Below, piece after piece: positions 1 to 5,701 of a stretch of 6,046 nucleotides of DNA. How positions within the stretch are numbered: the first letter of the stretch is position 1; each line of letters begins with the position of its first letter. Location of the stretch: the NCBI GenBank assembly GCA_947463775.1, contig CANHVD010000378.1, positions 1-6,046 of the forward strand, given 5' to 3'. The stretch comes from Planctomycetaceae bacterium. Lineage in GTDB: Bacteria > Planctomycetota > Planctomycetia > Planctomycetales > Planctomycetaceae. The notes beneath the pieces were generated by a model. It ran no database searches. It was not told the origin of the DNA and saw nothing but the letters and a program-made list of their open reading frames with translations. The translations under genes and the position numbers were made by a program.

Positions 1-727
1 AAGAGATGGCTTCTGCGTGTGCTGATCGGATCGCTTCAGAGGCCATCGAGAAGGCCGTCTGAAAGCCAAAGCTCTGATCAATGTACATGATGTCATTGTC
101 AATGGTTTTTGGGATGCCCACAACAGCGATGCGAAGTCCTCTGTCTGCGATCTCCTTTGTGATCGCCAAAGCGCCGCGCAGAGTGCCGTCGCCTCCCACT
201 ACAAACAGCATGTTGATCCCCATGCGCTCCAGGCAGTCCACGATCTCAGCGGGATCCTGCTGACCTCGTGATGTTCCCAGCATGGTCCCGCCTTCTTCAT
301 TAATGTGGCTGACGAGATCCGGGGTCAGTTGAACGACGGGATGGCTGTGGCGAGCGACGAAACCCTGATAGCCATTGCGAAATCCAGAGATCTTTCTGAC
401 GCCATAACGAAATGTCAGTTCCATCACCAGAGCGCGGATGACGTCATTGAATCCCGGACACAGTCCACCACAGGTAACTACTCCTGCATGTGTTTTTGAA
501 GGATCAAAGTAAATTTTCTTCCGTGGGCCGGCCGGTTCAAATCCCGGAAGCTCATTCGTCGGCACGCCGCGTTCGATGGCCATTGAGGCGATGTCGTCGA
601 AAAGCACTCGATCCGATTCATCAACGTTGTTGATAGATTGTTTTCGTGCTGCGAGTAACGGAGCCAGCGGCGAATCGACGCGGCACACGCCGAGTGACTT
701 CACCACAAAGTCGGCTGATTCCACCAT
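1..727 (-). CDS. pfkA: 6-phosphofructokinase, plant/trypanosomatid-like type, 3' part cut by window edge
   Basis: This enzyme phosphorylates fructose 6-phosphate to fructose 1,6-bisphosphate in cytoplasmic glycolysis. I translated the minus strand by hand: 242 residues are open from the ATG at 727-725 to the window edge, and an in-frame TGA lies 18 bases before that ATG. After an N-terminal extension of about 80 residues come the family motifs. TCGGLCPGFN (85-94) is the first nucleotide-binding loop, and GTSRG (151-155) matches the E. coli region around Arg72. GGDGT (178-182) holds the Mg-binding Asp180. PKTIDND (206-212) holds the catalytic base Asp210, and GFQTA lies at 221-225. Gly181 points to ATP as phosphoryl donor. 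Lys207 replaces the Gly of E. coli PfkA, a Gly/Lys pairing known from plant and trypanosome ATP enzymes. The long N-terminal extension also fits that group. The ribosome-binding site is weak. The C-terminal half is missing only because the window ends. The gene is divergent from the propeller gene. The symbol is by family, not by orthology. Confidence 0.93.
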   Translation of the reverse strand, partial: MVESADFVVKSLGVCRVDSPLAPLLAARKQSINNVDESDRVLFDDIASMAIERGVPTNELPGFEPAGPRKKIYFDPSKTHAGVVTCGGLCPGFNDVIRALVMELTFRYGVRKISGFRNGYQGFVARHSHPVVQLTPDLVSHINEEGGTMLGTSRGQQDPAEIVDCLERMGINMLFVVGGDGTLRGALAITKEIADRGLRIAVVGIPKTIDNDIMYIDQSFGFQTAFSMASEAIRSAHAEAIS

Positions 728-948
728 GTTCGGAGTTCCAGTTCAAAAACAGGAGTTGATCATGCTGTACCGGCTGGTGTCCGGGGCACGATGCATTCTT
801 CACGCACCGCGATTCTCAGCCGAGTGGTTGTACGGAAAGGTTTCGCGCGTAAGTTGATCAACCTCGATTAGAGAATGAGCACAGGCTTCGAAAGTCACGG
901 CAAAATTCCATGACTGTCACCGTGCTGCACAGCGTGTGCCGAAACCTG

Positions 949-974
949 CGGAGCCTATGCTTCGTGAAGCTCCG
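949..974. repeat. Nested inverted repeat in the divergent intergenic region
   Basis: Outer arms CGGAGC (949-954) and GCTCCG (969-974) are perfect complements around 14 bases. A second palindrome, GCTTC-GT-GAAGC (959-970), sits inside and shares bases with the right outer arm, so the two forms exclude each other as RNA structures. It could be an operator-like site or a small hairpin. The next bases are TTTGT, too weak a U tract for a terminator, and no rightward gene precedes it. Confidence 0.3.
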
Positions 975-1002
975 TTTGTACGTTATCAATCTTTATTCAG
1001 AC

Positions 1003-1022
1003 TCGATCATTCTGATGATTGA
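1003..1022. repeat. Imperfect palindrome, 8-bp arms, possible operator
   Basis: Arms TCGATCAT (1003-1010) and ATGATTGA (1015-1022) pair over 8 positions, with one G-T pair, around TCTG. The site lies about 250 bases before the propeller start and 275 before the phosphofructokinase start. Its AT-rich symmetric form fits a dimeric repressor site, but no regulator gene is in view. Function is inference only. Confidence 0.25.
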
Positions 1023-1259
1023 AAGAATGGTCAGTGCGGAGATTGCAAGACAGTTGAGGATGGAATGCAAGCGAACGGTTGGCAGTTGGTGCTGAATCGA
1101 TTAGCGTTTGCTGTTACCTGACCCTGAAAGCCCGGATGTTATGTCCTCGCAACGTTGATTGAACCTGGTCGCTGCCGTCCGAGGTTTGTTACTCGTTGTT
1201 TGGCAGTACACCATGGCCTCCCGCCTTTTCACACCTCGCTTTGTGAACATCCAGAAAAC

Positions 1260-1263
1260 GGAG
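1260..1263 (+). promoter_or_regulatory. Ribosome-binding site of the propeller gene
   Basis: GGAG lies 8 bases before the ATG at 1272, a standard Shine-Dalgarno spacing. It decides the start: the frame stays open back to a TTG at 1155, but the added 39 residues would bury the signal peptide behind an arginine- and histidine-rich segment. Confidence 0.7.
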
Positions 1264-1271
1264 ACCTGCAC

Positions 1272-2735
1272 ATGGTACGATTGCTCTGTTGCATCGCTGC
1301 GATGATGTTTTGTTCGGTTCAGGCCGAAGACTGGCCTCAGTTTCGGGGACCAAACTGTTCCGGAGTTTCAACGGCGCAGGGGCCGCTGCCAGATAAGTTC
1401 TCTTCTACAGAGCATGTCAAATGGGTGGCGAAGCTTGGCGATGGCATCGGCTGCCCGGTTATTGCTTCGGGACGAGTGTTCACTTCGGCGATGGTCGATG
1501 AGAAAACAGTTGGACTTTATGCCTTTGATGCCGTGTCAGGAGAGCAGCTTTGGATGCGATCATGGCCGGTTGGAGATGTGGACGAAATCCATCTGACCAA
1601 CAGTCATGCGTACACAACGCCTGCTGCAGACGCTGATCGTGTTTACTTTTACTTTACGACGTTGGGCATGGTCAGCGTTGATGCCAAAACGGGTGCCGAT
1701 GTCTGGCAACAGACTCTGCCGGTTCCCTATTTCGTATTCAAGTGGGGCGCTGGAATGTCGCCGGTTCTGCACGATGGTGTTGTCTATTTTGTGCAGGATG
1801 ATGATCTGCACCCGGCGATGTATGCCTTCGATTCAAAGACCGGGACAGTTCTCTGGAAGGACGATCGCAATGACATGGCGGTCAACTATTCTCATCCCGT
1901 GATCTGTCATACCGATCATGGAGACGAGGTTGTCGTTGCCGGTACCGGACTGCTTGTTGGCTATCATCCTCGTACGGGTGAGCGACTGTGGCAGGCTCGC
2001 ACTTTGCTGCGGAACATCAAGACGACTCCTGTCTGTCATGATGGAGTGATTTACATCTCGCTGCAGAGCAAGGGCATTGCCAGTCAGTGGCTGGCATCGA
2101 TCGATCAGGCCGAGACCGGTAACAGCGATAACAAAATCACCAAAGACGAGGTGCAAGCCTTCTTCGGGAAGAGACCGGTTCCAGAGGCCTTTTACAAGAA
2201 GACATTCGATCGAGGCGACACTGATAAAGATGGTGATCTTGAAGGCGAAGAATTGGATGTCGCATTCCTTGCCCCAAATAACCGGGCCGGCGCATCGTTT
2301 AGTTCAGAGACCCCGGCCGATGAATTTGTGATGGCGGTGAAAGGTGGTGGACGTGGTGATGTGACCGCGACTCATTTGCTCTGGAAGCATTCCACGAAGC
2401 ATACCGATCACATTGTTTCGCCACTTGTCGTGAATAATCGAATGCTGCTGGTCAAGGAAGGTGGGATCGCGACCTGTTTTGACACAGCAGAAGGCAAGTC
2501 TGTCTTTGGGCCTGCTCGGATCAACAATGCTGCGAATTATTTCGCGTCGCCGGTGTATGGCGACGGGAAGATTTACATCGCCAGTGAGAACGGCAGCATT
2601 GTAGTGTTGCAGGATGCTCCGGAACTGAAGATCCTTGCCGTGAATGACATGGGCGATCCGGTTCTGGGATCACCTGCCATTGCTGACGGTGCTTTGTTCG
2701 TGCGAACACGAAAACAGCTGTTGCGGATTCAGTAG
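1272..2735 (+). CDS. Secreted PQQ-like beta-propeller protein with an EF-hand pair
   Basis: The 487-residue product is predicted to be exported. It starts MVRLLCCIAAMMFCSVQA, a basic residue plus hydrophobic stretch, with likely signal peptidase I cleavage after Ala18. There is no proper lipobox at Cys14. The mature end carries DWPQFRGP (20-27), common at the start of planctomycete propeller proteins. Blade motifs of the form D-x-x-T/S-G-x-x-x-W recur at 83-94 (YAFDAVSGEQLW), 135-145, 184-195 and 230-240, with more degenerate blades from about 350 to the end. Between them, residues 278-333 hold two EF-hand loops: a degenerate one at 282-293 (TGNSDNKITKDE) and a canonical one at 316-327 (DTDKDGDLEGEE). 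The fold suits protein or small-ligand binding. PQQ binding and dehydrogenase activity are not shown, and BamB-like scaffolding is an alternative. The gene appears monocistronic, 172 bases before the catabolic operon. Confidence 0.93.
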   Translation: MVRLLCCIAAMMFCSVQAEDWPQFRGPNCSGVSTAQGPLPDKFSSTEHVKWVAKLGDGIGCPVIASGRVFTSAMVDEKTVGLYAFDAVSGEQLWMRSWPVGDVDEIHLTNSHAYTTPAADADRVYFYFTTLGMVSVDAKTGADVWQQTLPVPYFVFKWGAGMSPVLHDGVVYFVQDDDLHPAMYAFDSKTGTVLWKDDRNDMAVNYSHPVICHTDHGDEVVVAGTGLLVGYHPRTGERLWQARTLLRNIKTTPVCHDGVIYISLQSKGIASQWLASIDQAETGNSDNKITKDEVQAFFGKRPVPEAFYKKTFDRGDTDKDGDLEGEELDVAFLAPNNRAGASFSSETPADEFVMAVKGGGRGDVTATHLLWKHSTKHTDHIVSPLVVNNRMLLVKEGGIATCFDTAEGKSVFGPARINNAANYFASPVYGDGKIYIASENGSIVVLQDAPELKILAVNDMGDPVLGSPAIADGALFVRTRKQLLRIQ

Positions 2736-2753
2736 GTTGGGCGTGTTCCGGGC

Positions 2754-2769
2754 GACTGTTTTCGCAGTC
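2754..2769 (+). terminator. Small hairpin just after the propeller gene, possible terminator
   Basis: GACTG (2754-2758) and CAGTC (2765-2769) form a perfect 5-bp stem with a 6-base loop, 18 bases after the propeller stop. The following bases, TAATTGA, are not a U tract, so this is at best a weak intrinsic terminator. It may only mark the transcript end. Confidence 0.25.
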
Positions 2770-2819
2770 TAATTGATACCCGTAAATTCGTTCGTCCTCA
2801 ACTCGTTTGCAATAGATAG

Positions 2820-2833
2820 CCCCGGCGTCGGGG
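2820..2833 (+). repeat. GC-rich hairpin in the operon leader region
   Basis: CCCCG (2820-2824) and CGGGG (2829-2833) pair perfectly around GCGT. The stem is short but all G-C, and no T run follows. It lies 6 bases before a second inverted repeat, so the two may form a tandem structure in the untranslated leader of the aldolase operon or at the end of the propeller transcript. Confidence 0.3.
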
Positions 2834-2839
2834 ATCACT

Positions 2840-2861
2840 GTTCCGGATTTGTTGCCGGAAC
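2840..2861 (+). repeat. 7-bp inverted repeat upstream of the aldolase operon
   Basis: GTTCCGG (2840-2846) and CCGGAAC (2855-2861) are perfect complements with an 8-base loop. The right arm contains GGA, the only purine-rich site before the ATG at 2870 that opens a short leader frame. Folding could therefore hide that site. An operator or a terminator for the upstream gene is an alternative reading. Confidence 0.3.
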
Positions 2862-2869
2862 TGTCCACA

Positions 2870-2911
2870 ATGACTCTTGAAATAGAAATCGGCGTAACGG
2901 AAGTCTCATGA
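2870..2911 (+). CDS. Possible 13-codon leader peptide overlapping the aldolase start
   Basis: The frame ATG at 2870 encodes MTLEIEIGVTEVS and stops with TGA at 2909-2911, overlapping the aldolase ATG (2908-2910) as ATGA. The same frame is open further back, to a TAG at 2813. A GGA lies about 10 bases before the ATG, inside a hairpin arm. If translated, it could feed ribosomes onto the aldolase start by coupling. A chance frame is quite possible: it is short, has no recognised homologue, and nothing like an attenuator codon run is seen. Confidence 0.18.
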   Translation: MTLEIEIGVTEVS

Positions 2912-3672
2912 GAAAAAGTAAGACGCTCGCCAAGATTCGTCGGAACGAACCTGTTCGCATGTGTTGCCTTGGGCACTACATCCCGGCCTTTGTTAAGCAG
3001 GCTGCTCATTTTGGTTTTGACTGCATCTGGCTGGATCTGGAGCATCGCAGCATGCCTGATCGCGATGTTCAGAACCTTCTGACGCATTCGCATCTGCACG
3101 ACATCGACATCATGCTGCGGCCGCCAACGCTCGAAAAGACGCGGCTCTATCGATATCTGGAAGACGGAGCGACCGGGCTCATGATTCCTCTTGTCAACAC
3201 CGCAGAGAAGGCCCGGATGCTTGTTGATGCTGTCAAGTTTCCTCCGATCGGTGATCGAGGTCTTGATGGAGCGGGACTCGATGCCGATTACATGGTTGAT
3301 GGTGCTGACGTCTTTACGTCGGAAGCGAACCGAGAGACATTTCTGGTTGTTCAGATTGAAACTCTGGAAGCAGTCAACAACATTGAAGAGATCGCTGCTG
3401 TTCCCGGTCTCGACGGTGTGTTTATCGGTCCCGGCGACCTGGGGCTTCGACTTAAGCTTAGCGACGGTTCGATGACCATGGAGAAGTGCTTCGAGAAGGT
3501 TGCTGCCGCCTGCAGTAAGAATGGCAAAGCCTGGGGTGCACCGGCGGGGACGCCGGAAATCCTGAAGCAGCGACATCTTCAGGGCGGACAACTGATGAAT
3601 CATGGCGGTGAATTTGGTGCGATCATGAGAATGCTGCAGGAGTGTTCTGCCGCGTTTGATGCGGCCAAATAG
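2908..3672 (+). CDS. HpcH/HpaI-family class II aldolase
   Basis: This 254-residue protein matches the usual length of metal-dependent pyruvate aldolases, which cleave 4-hydroxy-2-oxo acids into pyruvate and an aldehyde. FGFDCIWLDLEHRSMP (35-50) carries His46, equivalent to catalytic His45 of E. coli HpaI. Arg71 in MLRPP corresponds to Arg70. Metal ligands are Glu151 (VQIET) and Asp177 (GPGDLGLRL), matching Glu149 and Asp175. PPIGDRG (112-118) is the conserved loop. All catalytic residues are present, so it should be active. GGAAG lies 4 bases before the ATG, and an in-frame TGA at 2878-2880 limits the start. It is the first clear gene of the operon; the SDR follows after 42 bases. Substrate is open: 2-keto-3-deoxy sugar acids (GarL/RhmA-like) or 4-hydroxy-2-oxoheptanedioate (HpaI-like) are family precedents. 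I give no symbol because the subfamily cannot be settled by eye. Confidence 0.95.
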   Translation: MRKSKTLAKIRRNEPVRMCCLGHYIPAFVKQAAHFGFDCIWLDLEHRSMPDRDVQNLLTHSHLHDIDIMLRPPTLEKTRLYRYLEDGATGLMIPLVNTAEKARMLVDAVKFPPIGDRGLDGAGLDADYMVDGADVFTSEANRETFLVVQIETLEAVNNIEEIAAVPGLDGVFIGPGDLGLRLKLSDGSMTMEKCFEKVAAACSKNGKAWGAPAGTPEILKQRHLQGGQLMNHGGEFGAIMRMLQECSAAFDAAK

Positions 3673-3714
3673 CGGCCCAAAAGTATTGCTCTTCGCGCCT
3701 GCTCAGGATGTGCC

Positions 3715-4509
3715 ATGAAACTTCAGAACAAAGTTGCTCTCGTCACCGGTGCCGGACGAGGAATCGGCAAAGGGTGTGCGATTCAGTTGGCGATGAATGG
3801 GGCGGAGGTTGTCATCAACGATCGCCCCGGCAGCACTGATTTGCAGACGACTGCTGATGAGATTCGTGGGCTAGGAGGCGTTTGCCATCCGATCGCAGCA
3901 GACGTGTTTTCGCGAGCGGGCTGTGAAGGCTTGTTTAGTCAGATGATGTCAGCAGTGGGACGCGTTGACATTCTGATCAGCAATCCGGCGTATAGTCGTC
4001 GAGGAGCCTTTCTGGATTACACTCCTGAGGATTTCGAACGCACAATTCAGGGCACGCTGACCAGTGGCTTTCATATGAGTCAATTAGTCAGCCGGCAAAT
4101 GGTGGCTCAGGGGCGTGGCGGCAAGATCGTGTTCATCTCAAGCGTTCAGGCGGAAATGCCCATTGGCCTCTGCGTGGCTTATGGTGCAGCGAAAGCTGGA
4201 CTGAATCACATGATGAGATCCATCGCGGTGGAGCTTTGTTCGCATCGCATTAATGTCAACGCCATCGAGCCCGGATGGATCGACACTCCTGGTGAGCATG
4301 TGACTTTCTCGGAAGAAACGATCGCAGCCGAGGGGCAAAAACTTCCCTGGGGACGATTGGGGTTGCCGGAAGACATTGGTCGAGCCGCTGTATTCCTTGT
4401 TTCGGACGATGCTGACTATATCACAGGTTCTGTGTTGCCGGTCGATGGCTGTTTTCGATTCAAGGATTGCCGTGTTGAACTGGTTCCACAGGTGCAGGTT
4501 AAGTCATGA
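3715..4509 (+). CDS. Short-chain dehydrogenase/reductase (SDR), classical type
   Basis: This 264-residue Rossmann-fold oxidoreductase uses NAD(P). The glycine motif TGAGRGIG spans 11-18. Asp36-Arg37 ends beta-2 where cofactor choice is set, and Asp63-Val64 contacts adenine. The catalytic Ser is Ser143 by position (ISSVQA), and Tyr156 and Lys160 form YGAAK. PGWIDT (186-191) and the C-terminal ITGSVLPVDG (236-245) are typical of the FabG/glucose dehydrogenase-like group. Two points are unusual: the NNAG motif reads SNPA (89-92), and the position of the fourth catalytic residue, usually Asn, appears to be Thr114. AGGA lies 6 bases before the ATG. The stop overlaps the next gene by 4 bases, so the two are probably translationally coupled. 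Neighbours suggest oxidation of a hydroxy acid or sugar in the same catabolic route. The substrate is unknown. Confidence 0.94.
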   Translation: MKLQNKVALVTGAGRGIGKGCAIQLAMNGAEVVINDRPGSTDLQTTADEIRGLGGVCHPIAADVFSRAGCEGLFSQMMSAVGRVDILISNPAYSRRGAFLDYTPEDFERTIQGTLTSGFHMSQLVSRQMVAQGRGGKIVFISSVQAEMPIGLCVAYGAAKAGLNHMMRSIAVELCSHRINVNAIEPGWIDTPGEHVTFSEETIAAEGQKLPWGRLGLPEDIGRAAVFLVSDDADYITGSVLPVDGCFRFKDCRVELVPQVQVKS

Positions 4510-5414
4510 CGGTTTCACTGCGACAGTTTCGGTTTCAGAATGGCCCCGCTGCTCCTCATCTGTTGATTACTGGGGGAGTTCACGGGGATGAGTTTGAACC
4601 CATCGCGGCTATCACGACATTGATCCGAAGTTTTCGCGCGGACGATTCAACGGTGCAGGGTTTTCGAGGCACCGTGACGCTGGTGCCGATTGTCAATGAG
4701 TCGGCTTTTTTGCGAGGCCATCGATGTGGTGAGGATGGCAAAGATCTGGCTCGCATATGTCCCGGTCGAGAGGATGGAACTGTTACGGAGCAGACGGCGT
4801 GGGCGTTGAGCGAACTGATTCGTTCGGCAGATTATTATATCGATCTGCATACAGGCGGGACCGAGCTTTCGGTGTATCCGCTTGCCGGTTACGTGATGCA
4901 TGCTAATGAGCAGGTTCTGAGTGATCAGCGGCGAATGGCGAAGGCGTTCAATTTGCCGGTCATCTGGGGGACATCACCGCATCTGGAAGGGCGTAGTCTT
5001 TCGGTCGCTCGTGATTGCAATGTGCCCGCGATTTATTGCGAGTATCTCGGCTCAGCCACCTGTCTCGCCGCAGGAGTCGACGCCTATGTCGAAGGTTGCC
5101 TGAACGTCATGGCTGAACTGAAGATGCTTGGTCGAGCAGCGTCTCTCGATCGAGTTGCTTACGTCGTGGAAGATACGAATCCTGGTTCTGGCCATATGCA
5201 GGTTTGTAATCCGGCGCCCTGCACTGGTTACTTTCACACATCGCTCAAGCCCGGAGATCGAATTCGGTCCGGGGATGTTATGGGCATCGTGATACCGCTG
5301 GATCAGACTGAACCGAAGCCCATCATTTCGGAACAGAATGGAATTGTTCTTGTCCTCCGCACATTTCCCCGAGTGCAGCAGGGTGACTCGGTGGGCGTCA
5401 TTCTTGACGTGTGA
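4506..5414 (+). CDS. AstE/AspA-family zinc deacylase (succinylglutamate desuccinylase/aspartoacylase-like)
   Basis: This 302-residue M14-like metallohydrolase cleaves an amide or acyl bond. Zinc ligands are His26 and Glu29 in GGVHGDE (23-29) and His115 in DLHTGG (113-118). The probable general base is Glu179 in YCEYLG. The substrate-binding motif normally read as DLNR is DLAR here (80-83), keeping Arg83 but with Ala82 for Asn. As far as I recall, LAR occurs in some uncharacterised family members. Residues from about 225 form a beta-rich, lipoyl-like C-terminal domain (GYFHTSLKPGDRIRSGDVMG and following). The start ATG overlaps the SDR stop as ATGA, with AGG 7 bases upstream. Candidate substrates include N-acyl amino acids (AstE, aspartoacylase and the ectoine enzyme DoeB are relatives), but the aldolase and SDR partners argue for an acylated or amidated hydroxy/keto acid. 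True AstE is unlikely because no ast genes are present. Confidence 0.92.
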   Translation: MTVSLRQFRFQNGPAAPHLLITGGVHGDEFEPIAAITTLIRSFRADDSTVQGFRGTVTLVPIVNESAFLRGHRCGEDGKDLARICPGREDGTVTEQTAWALSELIRSADYYIDLHTGGTELSVYPLAGYVMHANEQVLSDQRRMAKAFNLPVIWGTSPHLEGRSLSVARDCNVPAIYCEYLGSATCLAAGVDAYVEGCLNVMAELKMLGRAASLDRVAYVVEDTNPGSGHMQVCNPAPCTGYFHTSLKPGDRIRSGDVMGIVIPLDQTEPKPIISEQNGIVLVLRTFPRVQQGDSVGVILDV

Positions 5415-5626
5415 TGTCTGCTAAGAAAGGTCCAGGAAAAATTTAGAGCTGCCGGAAGTTCATCACAATCGCAAATTCGGCCAATCCGACTGGTCAGAGC
5501 GATGTACTACTGCCAAATTTTGCCGGAATCCAACGGTTCGGTGCTGGATGTGATTGTTCATTTTTTTTGATTCTTCGGCGTCCTCAATTCAAATTATCGG
5601 GCAGTGAGTGTCTGGCTATTATTGTG

Positions 5627-5644
5627 AAGCGTGACAAAGCGTGA
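5627..5644 (+). repeat. Direct repeat AAGCGTGA x2 with 10-bp period
   Basis: AAGCGTGA occurs at 5627-5634 and 5637-5644, exactly 10 bases apart, placing both copies on the same DNA face. It begins 4 bases after the candidate -10 TATTAT and 58 bases before the next start. This is a plausible tandem operator for a regulator, though no regulator gene is present in the window. Confidence 0.35.
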
Positions 5645-5689
5645 AGCACCAAATGGTCTTCCTTTTCTGCGCCCACTCTGACGATTCAC

Positions 5690-5693
5690 GGAG
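5690..5693 (+). promoter_or_regulatory. Ribosome-binding site of the TerB-like gene
   Basis: GGAG stands 8 bases before the ATG at 5702, the same layout as the propeller gene. It is the main evidence that this frame, rather than the overlapping frame beginning at 5766, is translated. Confidence 0.7.
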
Positions 5694-5701
5694 AATTAGC
5701 C

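Larger units (their letters stand above)
728..1271. other. Divergent intergenic region without a convincing gene
   Basis: These 544 bases separate the leftward phosphofructokinase start from the rightward propeller gene, so promoters for both should lie here. I found no good sigma-70 pair that I would defend. The rightward frames inside it have atypical residue composition and no ribosome-binding site. The region holds inverted repeats at 949-974 and 1003-1022, listed separately, and a perfect 10-bp palindrome at 853-862, which is close to what chance gives in this length. Confidence 0.6.
5415..5701 (+). other. Intergenic leader of the TerB-like gene
   Basis: These 287 bases hold no gene I can support. 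A T8 run (5561-5568) lacks a strong hairpin immediately before it; the best stem, ATCCA/TGGAT, ends 11 bases too early. TATTAT at 5617-5622 matches the -10 consensus at 5 of 6 places, and TTATCG lies 17 bases before it as a poor -35. TTGATT (5567-5572) is another possible -35, with weak AT-rich -10 partners at 5589-5597. A phased direct repeat lies at 5627-5644. Confidence 0.45.

Noticed and set aside
81..857. Rightward short frames opposite phosphofructokinase
   Set aside because: All lie mostly antisense to the phosphofructokinase, whose motifs are unambiguous on the minus strand.
853..862. Perfect palindrome GTTGATCAAC as an operator
   Set aside because: A 10-bp palindrome is expected about once in a thousand positions, so one in a 544-base gap carries little weight alone.
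910..1095. 61-codon rightward frame in the divergent gap
   Set aside because: No ribosome-binding site, no recognisable motif, residue use unlike the neighbouring genes; it spans both inverted repeats.
1155..1271. Extended TTG start for the propeller gene
   Set aside because: The extra 39 residues have no signal-peptide character and would precede a good signal peptide. The ATG at 1272 has GGAG at the right distance.
2521..3603. Long minus-strand open frame of 360 codons opposite the aldolase and the propeller 3' end
   Set aside because: It lies antisense to two genes with clear family motifs, its product is rich in Arg, His, Ser and Gln with no recognisable domain, and no ribosome-binding site is evident. 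It is a shadow frame.
5561..5568. T8 run as an intrinsic terminator of the operon
   Set aside because: No stable stem ends directly before it; the nearest 5-bp stem stops 11 bases earlier with a 12-base loop.
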